Of a DNA stretch of 64,000 bases, positions 1 to 10,821 are shown piece after piece. A program made the position numbers and the translations under genes. The notes beneath the pieces are model-generated. The model was given only the letters and a program-made list of their open reading frames with translations, had not been told where the DNA came from and did not search any database. The DNA is taken from contig JADHYV010000029.1 of the NCBI GenBank assembly GCA_027604705.1, positions 124,001 through 188,000 of the forward strand, read 5' to 3'. Positions within the stretch are counted from its first letter, which is position 1. Each line of letters opens with the position of its first letter. The stretch is from Allomyces arbusculus (taxonomy: Eukaryota; Blastocladiomycota; Blastocladiomycetes; Blastocladiales; Blastocladiaceae).

Positions 1-1
1 C

Positions 2-2392
2 CGCGCGCGGCACGACTGCGCATCGCCAACACCCACGACTTACCCGTTCCTGTTCCACGACACGCTCAAGCCCGTGCAGCTGTGGGGCGCCAATACGGAC
101 GTCGGCAAGACGCTCGTTAGCGCAGCACTCGCGCGCACCGCCGCGGCCTCGCTGCAATCGCGCGTCGCGTATCTCAAGCCCATCCAGACGGGCTACCCCG
201 TCGACTCGGACGAACGATGGGTGGTGGACCAAATGGCCCCGCACACTCCAACAGCACAGGCCACGCTCATCACCTACCGCGACCCCGTGAGCCCGCACTT
301 GGCCGCCGAAGTCGAACACCGCGTCGTGTCCGACACCGACGTTGTGCGCGCCACAGCCGACTGGCTGGCGCATCTTGTCAACGCCGACGGGACCGTCAAA
401 TCCGACTGGGCGCTCGTCGAGACCGCCGGCGGTGTCCTGAGTCCCGCGCCCTCAGGCGCATTGCAAGCCGACGTGTTCCGCACGCTGCGCTTACCCGCGC
501 TCCTCGTCGGTGACAGCAAACTCGGCGGGATTTCCACAACCTTGTCCGCGTACGAGTCGCTCGTGATTCGCGGCTATTCGGTCCCCGCGGTCGTCATGCT
601 CGCTGACGATGCACGCAAGAACGAAGCTGTCGTCGCGCGCAACGTTGACTGTCCCGTTATCACGCTCCCGTCCGCCCCGGACCGGATCGCGCATGACGCG
701 AGCGCTGACCGCGCGGCACTGCACGCGTATTTCGCATCGCAGGAAACGGTCGCAGCCGCATCTACCGTCCTCGACCACGTCGCAGCAGCGCACGCCGCAC
801 ACGTCGAGTCCCTCAAGACCCTGCCGCGACGGGCGAGCGAAGTGATCTGGTACCCTTTCACGCAGCACCGTGGGATGCCGGACCCGATGGCCGTCGATTC
901 GGCGCACGGCGACAATTACCTCGTCGCGCGCGCGCGCCCGGTGGAGGAGGCGTCCAGCGCCGCTTCCGACAAGCCCACTTCGCCGGCACCGCTCGTCGGC
1001 CACCCGCTCTACGACGGCCCCGCATCCTGGTGGACGCAAGCGCTCGGCCACGGCAACCCGGACCTGGCGCGGACCATGGCCGCTGCCGCAGGCCGGTACG
1101 GGCACTTGATTTTCCCAAACGTGGCGCACGCGCCCGCCGTGGAACTCGCGGAATCACTCTTGCGTGATGTGGCCCCGCCCGGATCCAACTTGGCGCGCGT
1201 GTTCTACTCGGACATTGGGTCGACGGCGACCGAGGTCGCGCTGAAAATGGCGCTCACGTGGACGGCGTTGCAAATGAATGCGGACACCGCGCAGCAAGTG
1301 CCGCTCGGCGTGGTGGGGGTGAACGGTGGGTACCACGGGGACACGATGGGCGCGATGGATGCGTGCGCGCCGTCCGACTATAACGCAAAAGTTCCGTGGT
1401 ACCAGGCGCGTGGTGTCTGGGTGGACCCGCCTGCCGTCCGGTGGACCAAGAGCGGGAAGTGGGAAGTAGATATCGCGGGTGTCGCAGAGCAGTGGGGTCT
1501 CAATGACGTTTCGCGGGAACCGACGAGTTTTGCGACCTGGGCGGACCTCGTCGATCCAGCGCGACTCGAGTCCGACCCACTCGCGCGCGTTTACTCGCGC
1601 GTGATCGCATCGCACCTCGCAAACTTCGCGGACAACGGCACGCACCTCGGCGCAGTCATTCTCGAACCGCTCCTGTTGGGCGCTGGCGGGATGCTCCTTG
1701 TCGACCCGCTCTTCCAGCGCGTGCTCGTGCGTGAAGCCCGTGGCCTCGGCTCGTTCCGTCACCCGGCTGCCAGCCCGACCTGGTCCGGCCGAGTCCCCGT
1801 TATTTACGACGAAGTCTTCACGGGATTGTGGCGGCTCGGCGCGCCCTTGGCCGCGCCGTGGCTCGAACCGCCCGACGCGGTGTGTCTCGCCAAGTGTTTG
1901 ACGGGCGGGACGTTGCCGTTGGGCGCGACCTTGGCGACAGAAGAGCTGTTTGATGCGTTTTTGGGCGAATCCAAGGTGGATGCGCTCCTCCATGGGCATT
2001 CGTACACGGCGAACCCGATCGCGTGCGCGACGGCGTTACGTGCGGTACGGGACTTGATTCCGGCTGCGAACCCGCGAGACGTGGATTGGTGGAGCAAGGA
2101 TGAGAGGGTGAAAAACGTCGTGGCGCGGCTCGCAAATGCACCGGGCGTGGATGGGGTCGTGCCCGTGGGTACGGTCCTGGCGGTGCATTTGGGCGGGAGT
2201 CGCTCGGCGGGGTACGCGGTCAAGGGCGACCGGGTGGAGAGGATTGTCGAGTATGCGCGCGACCGCGGGGTCATGCTGCGGCCATTGGGCAACGTCGTCT
2301 ACGTGATGCATGCGCATACGACGAGCGTGGATGAGGTCGTTCGGGTCGCCGAGGTGTTGGCGGACGCGGTCGAGCGGTCGGTCGCGGAGTAG
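2..2392 (+). CDS. BIO3-BIO1: BIO3-BIO1 fusion: dethiobiotin synthetase / DAPA aminotransferase, 5' partial
   Basis: The bifunctional biotin enzyme carries dethiobiotin synthetase in its N-terminal half and the PLP-dependent 7,8-diaminopelargonate aminotransferase in its C-terminal half. The reading frame is open from base 2, so the true start lies left of the window. Near the visible N-terminus the P-loop reads GANTDVGKT. The junction to the aminotransferase is marked by WYPFTQHRGM. Further on, LAKCLTGG contains the expected PLP-binding lysine, and GHSYTANPIACA is a conserved aminotransferase motif. No intron is evident, and the stop is TAG at 2390-2392. The fused order is known from plants and several fungi, where the protein is mitochondrial; a targeting peptide would lie outside the window. 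Identification is firm, the 5' end is unknown. Confidence 0.93.
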   Translation, partial: RARHDCASPTPTTYPFLFHDTLKPVQLWGANTDVGKTLVSAALARTAAASLQSRVAYLKPIQTGYPVDSDERWVVDQMAPHTPTAQATLITYRDPVSPHLAAEVEHRVVSDTDVVRATADWLAHLVNADGTVKSDWALVETAGGVLSPAPSGALQADVFRTLRLPALLVGDSKLGGISTTLSAYESLVIRGYSVPAVVMLADDARKNEAVVARNVDCPVITLPSAPDRIAHDASADRAALHAYFASQETVAAASTVLDHVAAAHAAHVESLKTLPRRASEVIWYPFTQHRGMPDPMAVDSAHGDNYLVARARPVEEASSAASDKPTSPAPLVGHPLYDGPASWWTQALGHGNPDLARTMAAAAGRYGHLIFPNVAHAPAVELAESLLRDVAPPGSNLARVFYSDIGSTATEVALKMALTWTALQMNADTAQQVPLGVVGVNGGYHGDTMGAMDACAPSDYNAKVPWYQARGVWVDPPAVRWTKSGKWEVDIAGVAEQWGLNDVSREPTSFATWADLVDPARLESDPLARVYSRVIASHLANFADNGTHLGAVILEPLLLGAGGMLLVDPLFQRVLVREARGLGSFRHPAASPTWSGRVPVIYDEVFTGLWRLGAPLAAPWLEPPDAVCLAKCLTGGTLPLGATLATEELFDAFLGESKVDALLHGHSYTANPIACATALRAVRDLIPAANPRDVDWWSKDERVKNVVARLANAPGVDGVVPVGTVLAVHLGGSRSAGYAVKGDRVERIVEYARDRGVMLRPLGNVVYVMHAHTTSVDEVVRVAEVLADAVERSVAE

Positions 2393-2571
2393 CAGAAGGG
2401 AAGGAGAGGACATGAAGCAGCACACGATTTATATAGCGTCAATAACATAAGTTATGGTACAATGGAACGGCAGGCTGGCACGACACGGTCTTGGTTGGTT
2501 TCGGCCGGTCTCGGTGCACTTCAGGTCAAGGTCTTGTCTTGAAGCCCGTATGAGACAGTTTTGGGGGCGAT

Positions 2572-2827
2572 TTACGCGACGGTGCAGCCACTGCCGCTGC
2601 CCATGGCTTCCTCGACCTTGTCGCGCGGACACGCGCACTGCTGGTCCTTGGGCACGTTGCGCATCACCGAGTCGACGTGCATGCCGCATCCGACCCACGT
2701 CGTCCTAGATAATAGAGTACGTTTCCACGTGTCAGGCCAATGTTTCAATAGCAAGGTTATGCTTGAGAGTTGAGAGCAGAAGCACGGCATACTTGTGGCA
2801 GAGCGGGCACTTGGCGGGGCGGCACAT
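2572..2827 (-). CDS. Small Cys-rich conserved protein (55 aa, two exons)
   Basis: A two-exon gene too short for ordinary gene finding. Exon 1 is 2793-2827 and exon 2 is 2572-2704; the 88-nt intron (2705-2792) has a GTATGC donor and a CTAG acceptor. The protein starts MCRPAKCPLCHK and continues TTWVGCGMHVDSVMRNVPK, then DQQCACPR, ending in GSGSGCTVA. The CxxC pair, the W-x-GCG-x-H-V-x-x-V-M core and the late CxC match a widespread family of very small eukaryotic proteins with no assigned function; I recognise the pattern from memory only. The cysteines and histidines suggest metal binding (inference). The start is chosen because MC-R-x-x-K-C is the usual N-terminus. It lies divergent to the fascin-like candidate. 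Confidence 0.8.
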
Positions 2828-2896
2828 GTTTGACTTGGTGCTTCTTGCTTGAAAGGAGCGAGGTTGCGTCCGCCCTCGATGTGGGCGCCATGACTG

Positions 2897-2904
2897 TTTA
2901 TATA
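2897..2904 (-). promoter_or_regulatory. TATA-like box upstream of the 55-aa gene
   Basis: On the minus strand the sequence TATATAAA lies about 70 nt upstream of the ATG at 2827. Position and composition fit a TATA element; nothing else supports it. Confidence 0.3.
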
Positions 2905-3553
2905 CTCGAGGCAGCGGCAGTTTGACCCGCTAAAACCACGGCGGCCACGGACAGGTCCGCGCATGCAGCGACCCCAACGTGTGCCTCGCGGACGACGAGG
3001 CGCAAGCAGGCCGCGTGTCGTCCGTCGTGTCGCCGTGACACAGCGGCCCCGACCAACCGCCTCCGAAGGCCAAGGGGGAGTCGGTGGAGTTGGAGTAGGG
3101 GCGCAAGCAAGCCAAGTTCGTGCTTCCAATGAGAGTGACGTGGACGACGCAACGCTGGTTTCCGCCCGGTCTTCGCTTGCTTCAACTCGCTTTCACGACC
3201 AGTTTTTCGCAACGACGCCGGCCTGATTTGCTCGTGTGCCTCGCAGCCAAGTCTCGCACCTGCGGGCGACGCCACACCGCTCCAGGTTCCGCATCACCAA
3301 GGCGCTCACTGCCGACCCCGCCCGGCATGCAAGCTGGCCCCACCGACGCGCGCCAGACGAGCAACGAGCAAATCACGACGCTGTGCAACGTTCCATCGAC
3401 AAGTCAAGTGCTGACGCCCTGTCCATACATATCCTCCAGCAACCCCCTAATCGAACTCGGCCTTGCAGCCTCCACTGCAAGCTCGACAACGACAGCAGCT
3501 TCTGCCAACCTCTCCAGTTCCTACTCGCTCAAACGACGTCCAACTCAATTGCA

Positions 3554-4628
3554 ATGACCAACCAGCCGCCGTCCACGTCCAGTAACGCAATGCTGCACGT
3601 ACGATCTGCACCGGAGCCCCACGATCCCGCTCTTGTACCGCACCCTCACGATCACCTTGCTCACACGATCCGCACTTCTCTCTCCATCTCCGCAGGACGC
3701 TGCGATCCTCCCCGAGTCCCCCGGGTCCGACGCATCCCTAATCTGCACCGGCGTGCACGTGCGCATCAACGGCACGGGCTTTCTCGACCTCGACGCCAAC
3801 GGCACCGCCCACGTGTCCCCGTCATTCGACGACTCGACCATCTTCAACATCACCGCGCACGAGACCATCACGCCCAGCCCAACCAAACTCGCGCCCAACC
3901 CCTTGCCGTACACCAAACTCCTCCTCTCCGTCGCAGCGGGCCCGCACGCGGGCCGGTACCTCGCGGCCACCGGGAACAAGGGCAAGTTGCGCGCCGTGCG
4001 CAAGCGCGACGAGGCCACGAGCTTCTCGCACGACGGGACCGTGCTCGTGTGCCGGTCCGGTGCGACGGCGGGGCATTGGGTCACAGTCACAGCAACGACC
4101 GTTGTGTGCCGTACTGATTTCGGACCGCCCGCACAGGTGGATTTACTCCCGCTCGGCGCCCACGTGCACGCGACCGCCGCGCCCGCGCCAAACGCACAGG
4201 CTGCGCATACGGGGGTCCTGGTTGCACTCGATACCGCCGACACCCGGGAGTACCTGCGCGTGGACGAGGCCGGGTACGCCGTGACGACGCGCGACGTGGC
4301 CCTCGCGACGCCGTTCACCGTCACCTATTACGACGACGCGCGCCGCGCGGGGATGTCGCACGGCCCACCCGGGCCGAGTAAGGGCGGGGCCGTGGTATTG
4401 GGCGTGGCGAGCGGGCCCTGGGCACGGTATTACTTGTCGAGCAGTTGGGACCAGGGTGTGGGCGTGTATGCCAAGTGGGACGATGCGAGTTTTTTCACGT
4501 ATTCGAGAGACATGGCGCTCGTCTGCGCGAGTCATCGGTCGGCGGGGCACCGGTTGGCAAGTAAGCGTGGGAAACTGTGGTGTTTCAATGAGTACCCCAC
4601 AGCCAAGGTTTTTTTTTTGCATGTGTGA
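3554..4628 (+). CDS. Possible beta-trefoil (fascin-like) protein
   Basis: Two exons, 3554-3598 and 3696-4628, with a 97-nt intron that opens GTACGA and closes CGCAG. The spliced protein has about 325 residues. It holds repeated blocks of the type 'xLLSVAAGPHAGRYLAATG', then 'VALDTADTREYLRVDEAG', then 'GPWARYYLSSSWDQGVGVY', each followed by aromatic or FxxYxR-like stretches. Alternating short hydrophobic strands with a G-R-Y-L motif recall fascin-like actin-crosslinking or other beta-trefoil folds, but the resemblance is weak and function is not assigned. There is no clear signal peptide or membrane segment. A run of ten T just before the stop encodes VFF. The ATG at 3554 is chosen because the intron then joins in frame (MLH to DAAIL). 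Confidence 0.6.
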
Positions 4629-5203
4629 GGGGAGGGCGGTGCGGGTGGGCGGTGGGATAATTGTGTCTGAGTGCTTTGATCGCGTCTGTGCATTCGTTAC
4701 CCGAAAGATCATGTTGAATGCTGTGCTCTCTGTAATTCCGTCCATGCGAAACTCTGTCCATGCGAAACATGTCGCAGTATCTCACCTTGTCGTGCGGGGA
4801 ATGCACGGGTCTGGCAAAAACACGGCCGCAATATGCGGGACCAAAAGTCGAGATCGATGCTCACAAGTGGAAGGCGAGGCGAGAGAAGGTCCTGGCGTTG
4901 GGACAGAGAGAGATGTCGGGTACGACGAGCGAAAATTCCACATTTTACCGATTCCAAGGGCTTTACGCGCCCGCGCTAGCAGCACTATGCAAGCAGCAGC
5001 AGCAGACTACGATTACGTGTTCATATTGAGACGATCTGTTTTGGTTTTGGGGTGATGAAAGGAGCGGGAACGGAAGTGAGCCGGGAGCGCGCGCACGCAC
5101 ACGGAATGGCGCGCTACAGCGCGAGCGACGGTGGCGTGACCTACACGCATGCGCGCGCGCTCACGGCCCACACGCAAACGAGAGCGGCAAGGACGAGGCT
5201 CGC
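4629..5203. other. Convergent intergenic stretch without a gene
   Basis: This 575-base stretch separates the 3' ends of the fascin-like candidate and COX7a. It holds a short GCA repeat near 4990 and a CG-rich alternating purine-pyrimidine patch around 5085-5165. No frame in it shows codon bias or a family motif. Confidence 0.5.
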
Positions 5204-5494
5204 TTAGAAGCCCGGCTTCTTGCCGTGGCCGACGGTCATGCCGACGAGGCCGTAGAGGCAGTAGACGAGGCCCGCGGCCGAGGCGGTGCCGTAGACGGTG
5301 AGCCAGAAGCGGTCCTTGGGCGACTTGGCGTAGATGAAGCGCGCCGACGGCGACTATGTTGCCGGAGCGGTGGTCAGGCCGATACATGGGGCAAGGTCGC
5401 GGGCGGGATTGGTGGCGGCGTGACGCACCTGGTAGAACTTCTGCAGCTCGACGACCTTGTTGGGGCGGTTGACAAACGAGTCGAGGAGGGCCAT
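5204..5494 (-). CDS. COX7: Cytochrome c oxidase subunit VIIa (COX7-like)
   Basis: Two exons, 5429-5494 and 5204-5353; the 75-nt intron has a GTGCGT donor and ends in TAG. The 71-residue product begins MALLDSFVNRPNKVVELQKF, is followed by a short linker, then FIYAKSPKDRFWLTVYG, and has one membrane segment around residues 43-61 (TASAAGLVYCLYGLVGM). The N-x-V-x-x-L-Q-K-x-x-Q block followed by a positively charged link and a single membrane helix is the layout of fungal COX7/mammalian COX7A, an inner-membrane subunit of complex IV. Length fits the family (about 60-80). The gene is divergent from the CUE-like gene, about 530 bp away. The family call rests on pattern memory. Confidence 0.75.
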
Positions 5495-6020
5495 GTTGTT
5501 GGATGCGGGGAGTGGCGGGGTCCAGAGGAGCGGCGGTCGCGGTCGCGGTCGAGGTCGTGGGCGCCGAGTCGGTTGAGGACTGTTGAGAACGAGTCGCGGC
5601 GTGATGGTGGTGAAGTTGAAGCGATTGGGCGTTTTGTGAGAGAAAGTTTGGTGCGGCGTGAGCGCCATGCGGAACCCACGTGTGTTTTACAGAGTGCGGG
5701 ACGATTTTCTGTCACAAACCACCGCGCGTCTCCCGCACTTCGTTGTCATCGTTTTCAAGTCGTGTCAGGTTGGATTCGTCTCGTTGCTCGGCTGCCGCTG
5801 CAGCCCGGCCGCGACCCCGTCCTCGCTCGCCCTTCTCTTCTCTCGACACGCAACTTGCCGCACTGCACACTCTTCTCAGTCCCCTATCTTTCTTCCTTGC
5901 TCGAACCCCTTCGACTTTGTTTCGCTCAGCGACCTGAACGCACCAACCTCCTCTCCGCTCGCCAACTTTGCACCGCCAACTCCCACGACGCGCCGTTTGG
6001 CCTCCTCCACACTCTCCACC

Positions 6021-7276
6021 ATGCTACACCCCGGCTACTCGTCGCCGCCGCGCGGCACCGCACCACGCCGTGCCGGAGGTGGCGCGCCACGGCGCACCGG
6101 GCTCGACAGCCACGTGCAGTCGCAGCTGTCCGACGTGAGCGCGTCCGTCTACTCGACTTTGTCGATGGTCTCGGCGCCGTCGGTCCTCGCCACGTCGCAC
6201 CGGTCCAAGTCGCTCGTGGCCACGTCGGGTCCGGCCACGCTCGCGCGCATGGCCGACCGGTACGCGGCCAAAGTCACGGCCATGGCGCACGGAGGGAACC
6301 AGAAGCCGTTTGAGGCGGGCCGCGCGCGTCGGATTGCCGAGGGATATCGTACGTGTGGTGTTCGTGGGTTGGGATTGGTGAGGGAGCGGAGTCTAATCGT
6401 GTTTGGCGGCGATAGGCGCGCGGCTCGACAACATTCAGCGCGAAGAGTCGGGGCTCGGCGAATGGTGCCGCCTGAAGGCCGGCGGCGCGCGGCACGAGGC
6501 CGTCGACGAAGACGACCACGCGGGCCACCATAGTACGCTGCGCCGCTTGCGGTCGGTCGACACCAAGGACTTACACCGCGGTACGTTGCCAGCTGGTCGT
6601 TCGCTCATTCTACTCCTCGCTCACCACCAGCACTGTTGACACAGACTTTGTGCTGATCCCGCGCGTCGCCGACCGCGCCTCGGCCCCGCCGCGCGCTGTG
6701 GCCCACGAGCCCATTTCCGAGGCGAAACCCGTGTCCGAATCGAGAAAGCCCAACCTTGGCGAAACGCGTGTCGATTCGCGGTTCATGGAAGAAGAACAGC
6801 AACCGAACGGGGCTCCGCAGGCGGAGCGCGATGCTGCCGTTTCGTCCAAACCCATCTCCATCATCGACCCGGCCACCGTCTTCCTCGAAGTCGCGCTCGA
6901 CGACCGCAGCGCGACGGGCGACACGTCGGTTTCCGGCGACGCGCCCGACCATACTCCCGCCGTGCGCTCCACTTCGCCTGCGCTCGACGACACTGCTGCC
7001 CTTGCGCGACTCTCTGCCATGGTCCCGACGGCCCCTGCGTCTGCCGTTGCCGCGGCCCTTCACGACGCTGGCGGCAACGAGTTCACGGCGGCCGCGGTCC
7101 TGCTCAAGACGGTCGGTCCCGCGCGTGCGGTGGAACCGATGTCGATGTCTCCAACAAAGCGGTCGATGCGCTTGCGCGGCGGAATCAAGGGGAAGCTGGT
7201 CAAGTGGTGGTCGCGGCGGCCACGGATTGAGGTGGATGTGGCGATGCGCACGGCGCGCGCGTTGGTGCGGAGGTAA
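6021..7276 (+). CDS. CUE/UBA-like domain protein
   Basis: Three exons: 6021-6348, 6416-6580 and 6645-7276. Both introns (67 and 64 nt) start GTACGT. The product has 374 residues. The N-terminal third is Ser/Arg/Ala-rich and looks disordered; the middle carries the acidic, charged block ARLDNIQREESGLGEW. Near residues 290-330 the segment LSAMVPTAPASAVAAALHDA followed by GGNEFTAAAVLL has the M-F/V-P and leucine spacing of a CUE/UBA three-helix ubiquitin-binding fold. The C-terminus is basic (KGKLVKWWSRRPR). A ubiquitin-related role is inference from that motif only. Upstream it shares the divergent intergenic region with COX7a. Confidence 0.65.
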
Positions 7277-7637
7277 AGGGTGGAGAAGGGAGAGAAGAGA
7301 GGGAAGAGGGAGACTAGACTTGGGGAGGGGTGGGTGAGGACAGGCGCGGCGGATTGGATACTGGCACCGACTCGTGACGCGGCTGGGAGGTAGGGATGGC
7401 GGGCCGAAGCGGGACTGGCGCGCGTTTATGGCTTGGAATAATCGATCTTTTCTTGCTACCGGCGAGTGATGAGTGTGTCTTTAATCCTCTCGAGTTGTCG
7501 AATGCGAGCGAACAAAAGAACACCCAAACCAGAGTCGAAGCAGCCATCTAATTGTGCATCACCAATCCACGCACCGACACTTTCTCCCCACCCAATCTAA
7601 TCCCGCCTGCCCGCCCATCCTCGGGCGCCACCAGTCT
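7277..7637. other. Convergent intergenic stretch
   Basis: This 361-base stretch lies between the stops of the CUE-like gene and the mitochondrial carrier. It is purine-rich just after 7276 (GGGAAGAGGG type). I see no gene in it. Confidence 0.5.
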
Positions 7638-9228
7638 TTATCGCGCCGTCTCTTCCACCTGCTTTCCACCTGTAGCGCGCGCCAACTTCTTGGCCACCTC
7701 GTAGCCCGACAACGCCAAGACAGACCCGGGCACGGCCACCATCAACCTCGGCCGCAGCCCCTTGGTGAATCCCGCAACCCCCTCGTCGGCCCACACCTTC
7801 CGCGCGAGATCCCACAACCGCGGCGGTTTCGGCGCGTCGTACGTCTGCACGCGCGTGCGCAACACGTCGGCCGGGTTGGACACGAGGACGGCTGCGGCAC
7901 CCGCAACCGACGCGGCGCATCTACATCACCGTCGTCCCGCGTCAGCGAAACAGCGGGATTCGCAAGGTGGGGATATCAAGACGAGAGATACGTGCGCGTT
8001 GACACCCCACTCCGACCTCACGGCCCCACCCGTGAGCATCTTCCGTTTTGCCGCCTCGTACGCGCCCCAATACACGGCGCCCGAGGGAACGTACGCAAGC
8101 AGGTGCGGCGCGAGCCCTTGGTAGAACCCGCGCAGACCGTGCGTCGCGAATATCGCGCGCGCGACATCGCTAGCCCCGCGGTACTGGTGAGCCGCGTGCG
8201 CAAACGAGAACCGCGGCTGCGTTTGCAGCCGTTGCGAAATGGTATCGGCGGGCAGGTAGAACATGGCCGCGGCGAGTTCGGCGGTGAGGCCGGCTAGGGC
8301 GTGGGCGGCGAGATCTGTTGTGGGTGGAAAGTGAGAGAGAGAGAGAGGCACGGGAGCGTGGCGAGGTAGAGCGGAACGGACCGGAGGAAGCGGGAAGCGC
8401 ACCAGGCGCCGTATGACACGTCGCGCGACGCAGGAGTTGGTCGTACTGGTGGTGCCCAAACTCGTAGGCCGCGTAGTAAGTCGCTTGTGCGGGGAAGCTG
8501 CCACCGACGGCCGGGAAAATGCCGCGGTAGAGCTGTAGCACGCCTGTGAATGCAGTCCACAGTGAGTACTCGTCCAGATGGTGCAGAGAGCCGCAACATC
8601 GAGACCGTACCCTCCTGTCGCACGATGCGCCTGATCAAGTTGACAATACTCTTCTGGTGCGTCACCTAATCGAGCCAAAAACGCGTCGGATCAGGGCCCA
8701 TTCGATCGAGCACGGCCCTCTCGCCGGCGTACGTACGCTATCGGCCTGCATCCGCGTGCGCAGCACCTCGAACGGGTACATGGTCGAGTCGACGCAAAAG
8801 ACAAACATGCTGCCAAAGATCACGTAACGGTTCAGGTCGAGGTCCTCCCACGTCGTGCCCGCACGCGTTGCCATCGTCTCTGTCGATGCAGGTGCCTCGT
8901 CCGACGCAAAAGCTCCCTCTTCCTTGACGTCCACGGCATTCTGGTTTGTCGTCGATGGCGGTAAACTCAAGTACCCGCCCTCGGCCACTACATCCGAGTA
9001 CGGCGACGCGGGGTCGTGCGCCTCGCCGTCAGCGACGATCACTTCGACGCCATCGCGCGACGTCGTTTCTGAAACGGGAGCAGGAGCAGGTTGCTGCGGC
9101 CGTTGTCGACCCAGATCGACAGCCGTGCGGACCCAGAATGGGTGCAGCGCTTGCAGGAGGCCATCGAGCGACGCTGGCAGGATGCCGCTCGGCGCTGTGG
9201 CCGCGGTGGATGCGGCTGGTGCGGACAT
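7638..9228 (-). CDS. Mitochondrial carrier family protein (SLC25A44-like)
   Basis: Five exons: 8737-9228, 8611-8665, 8403-8543, 8017-8314 and 7638-7920, giving about 422 residues. An N-terminal low-complexity region of roughly 110 residues precedes three repeats of about 100. Their signature motifs read YPFEVLRTRMQ, LPADTISQRLQ and NPADVLRTRVQ; the second lacks the usual basic residue at the last signature position. The conserved GIFPAVGGSFPAQATYYAAY and GLAPHLLAYVPSGAVYW blocks follow. The odd-repeat pattern resembles SLC25A44 and fungal relatives, inner-membrane carriers whose substrate cannot be read here. The first ATG in the open frame (9226-9228) is taken as start. The last intron needs the weak donor GTCGGA at 8016 to keep frame; stronger GTGAGG and GTATCT sites nearby do not. 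Confidence 0.85.
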
Positions 9229-9457
9229 GGGTGTTGCCGCCGGTCGTTGTGACGGGATCTCAGTTGGCGGTCGAGTCGATGCTGGCGGAGTCGTGCCACG
9301 AGCTGCTGCAGCTTCAGTCCGGATCGTTGGCAAGTCGAAGTGAAAATCGGGTCAAGCAAGAAAATGCAGCAGGTCGTTGCACACTGGCGCTGGCTGGACA
9401 GGCTGGAGTAAAACCGCTGGTTGCCAAAAGCCTGCTCTACTCTTTGGGCATGCATTC

Positions 9458-9530
9458 ATGCTCTGGCTGGGAGTCGAACCTTGAGCCTTGACACGGTTGC
9501 ATCTTAGTCGTGAGGATGGCCTTGTGCGTT
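9458..9530 (-). repeat. tRNA-derived (SINE-like) sequence A
   Basis: On the minus strand a polymerase III B-box-like sequence (GGTTCGACTCC) lies inside a degenerate tRNA-like body, with an anticodon-loop-like GACTAAGAT. The T stem does not pair fully and no matching 5' acceptor strand is present, so it is not a working tRNA. It shares the block (C/T)ATGxTCxGGCxxGGAxTCGAACCT (plus strand) with copies B and C. Confidence 0.45.
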
Positions 9531-9598
9531 CAACCATCAAAATGCATTCAACTATCGAAAGGCATTCACCATCGATATGGCGTTCAACCATCAAAAGA
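9527..9598. repeat. 18-bp tandem repeat, four units
   Basis: Four imperfect units begin at 9527, 9545, 9563 and 9581. Each reads approximately C(A/G)TTCAACCATCGAAATG. The array abuts tRNA-like copy A. Confidence 0.8.
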
Positions 9599-9796
9599 AA
9601 GCTTCAAATGAACAACGCTTGACGGGCTCTGCTTCACGAGACGAGTGAAAGGGGAGAGCAGTCAGATGTGACCTCCCGTGAGCAGGTTGCGAAATAAATG
9701 CATCTTGCTTGGCACAGTCCGTTCCAACTTGTTGGGCTGACTAGAGCAAAACTAAAGGGCGTGCATCCAGAATTCAAAGTCGTAGACACAGCCACG

Positions 9797-9875
9797 TGCT
9801 ATGTTCCGGCCAGGAATCGAACCTGGAATGGCCTTGTCGCGGTGCCTTCTACTATCACATCAAACATCACCGTCG
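9797..9875 (-). repeat. tRNA-derived (SINE-like) sequence B
   Basis: The minus strand has a perfect T arm (CCAGG-TTCGATT-CCTGG) followed by an acceptor-like CCGGAAC and A, but no matching GTTCCGG 5' strand or credible anticodon arm about 70 nt upstream. It belongs to the same family as A and C. Confidence 0.45.
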
Positions 9876-10345
9876 AACAGACGACGCTTCCCAACCCTCA
9901 CGTCTCACGATCAGGATCGACGCCTTGGAGGAAGCGGAGAGCAGCTGAGTATGCTTCGTCATGAGCGTGATGCAAAAGAACAATTAGTTTCATTGGCGCT
10001 AGCGATTTGATGTTGTTGGAACGGAATCATAACCCACACCGTCCATACATATCAACTTGTAATTGGCTGGCTCGTGGATCAAGAACCGGAGGTCGGGGTC
10101 GCAGCAAATCGTGGTGGAGTTGATGCCAGTAGGCCCGCGCTGCATTAGTCGGGTCGTCGCCAAATTGAACGTGGAAAATCGGCCTTTTTGAGGTGCGTAA
10201 ATACATGCGATAGGCTGTTGCCGTATGGGAGGGCAGACAGCTTGTTGGAGTAATATTGTACAGTCGTCCGCCGAACCTCAGCCATGCTGTTCCATGGCAT
10301 GGCCAAACCCCCCCCTTTTTAGATTCTTGCTATGCCGTGCATAGC

Positions 10346-10440
10346 GCTATCTATGATCCGGCTGGGAATCGAACCTGCAGCCTCGGTCAGTCCCGACGTC
10401 GCCCCATTGCTGGTGCAACCTGCCCACTGTTGTCACATCC
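10346..10440 (-). repeat. tRNA-derived (SINE-like) sequence C
   Basis: The minus strand has a B-box-like GGTTCGATTCC followed by CAGCCGGATCA, and an A-box-like TGGGCAGGTTG upstream. The T stem has mismatches. It shares its 3' block with A and B. Confidence 0.45.
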
Positions 10441-10739
10441 GATGCTGTCGTTGCTCCTCACAGCACACGACTGGGCAAGACAACATTCTCCAGTCCACGA
10501 TCCTCGGGGTGGATATGGTTGTGTCGCAAACAGGTACTTTTCACGTCGCGGTTCTGCCGCCGCGCGGAAAGCCTGGCGGACAGAACAAGTGACGGAAGCC
10601 TGAGCTGACCTGCAAACGAACTTGATATATAAAATTGTCTGTTCAGATGGATGCCGCTCAATGCCAGAACCGGCGTATTTGCATTTTGCACATGCTATGT
10701 AAATTTTCCGGAGGAGGGTGCACCCAGAAATTGGGGGGA

Positions 10740-10753
10740 GGGGGGGGGGGGGG
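10740..10753. repeat. Poly-G tract (14 G)
   Basis: An uninterrupted run of 14 G lies immediately after GGGGGGA. Its length is prone to sequencing error. Confidence 0.85.
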
Positions 10754-10821
10754 AGCAAAAAATTGGTCACTACCCAGACGAGAAGCACGTCACTTCAAAG
10801 CTCTCATGAACGTCCACTTTT

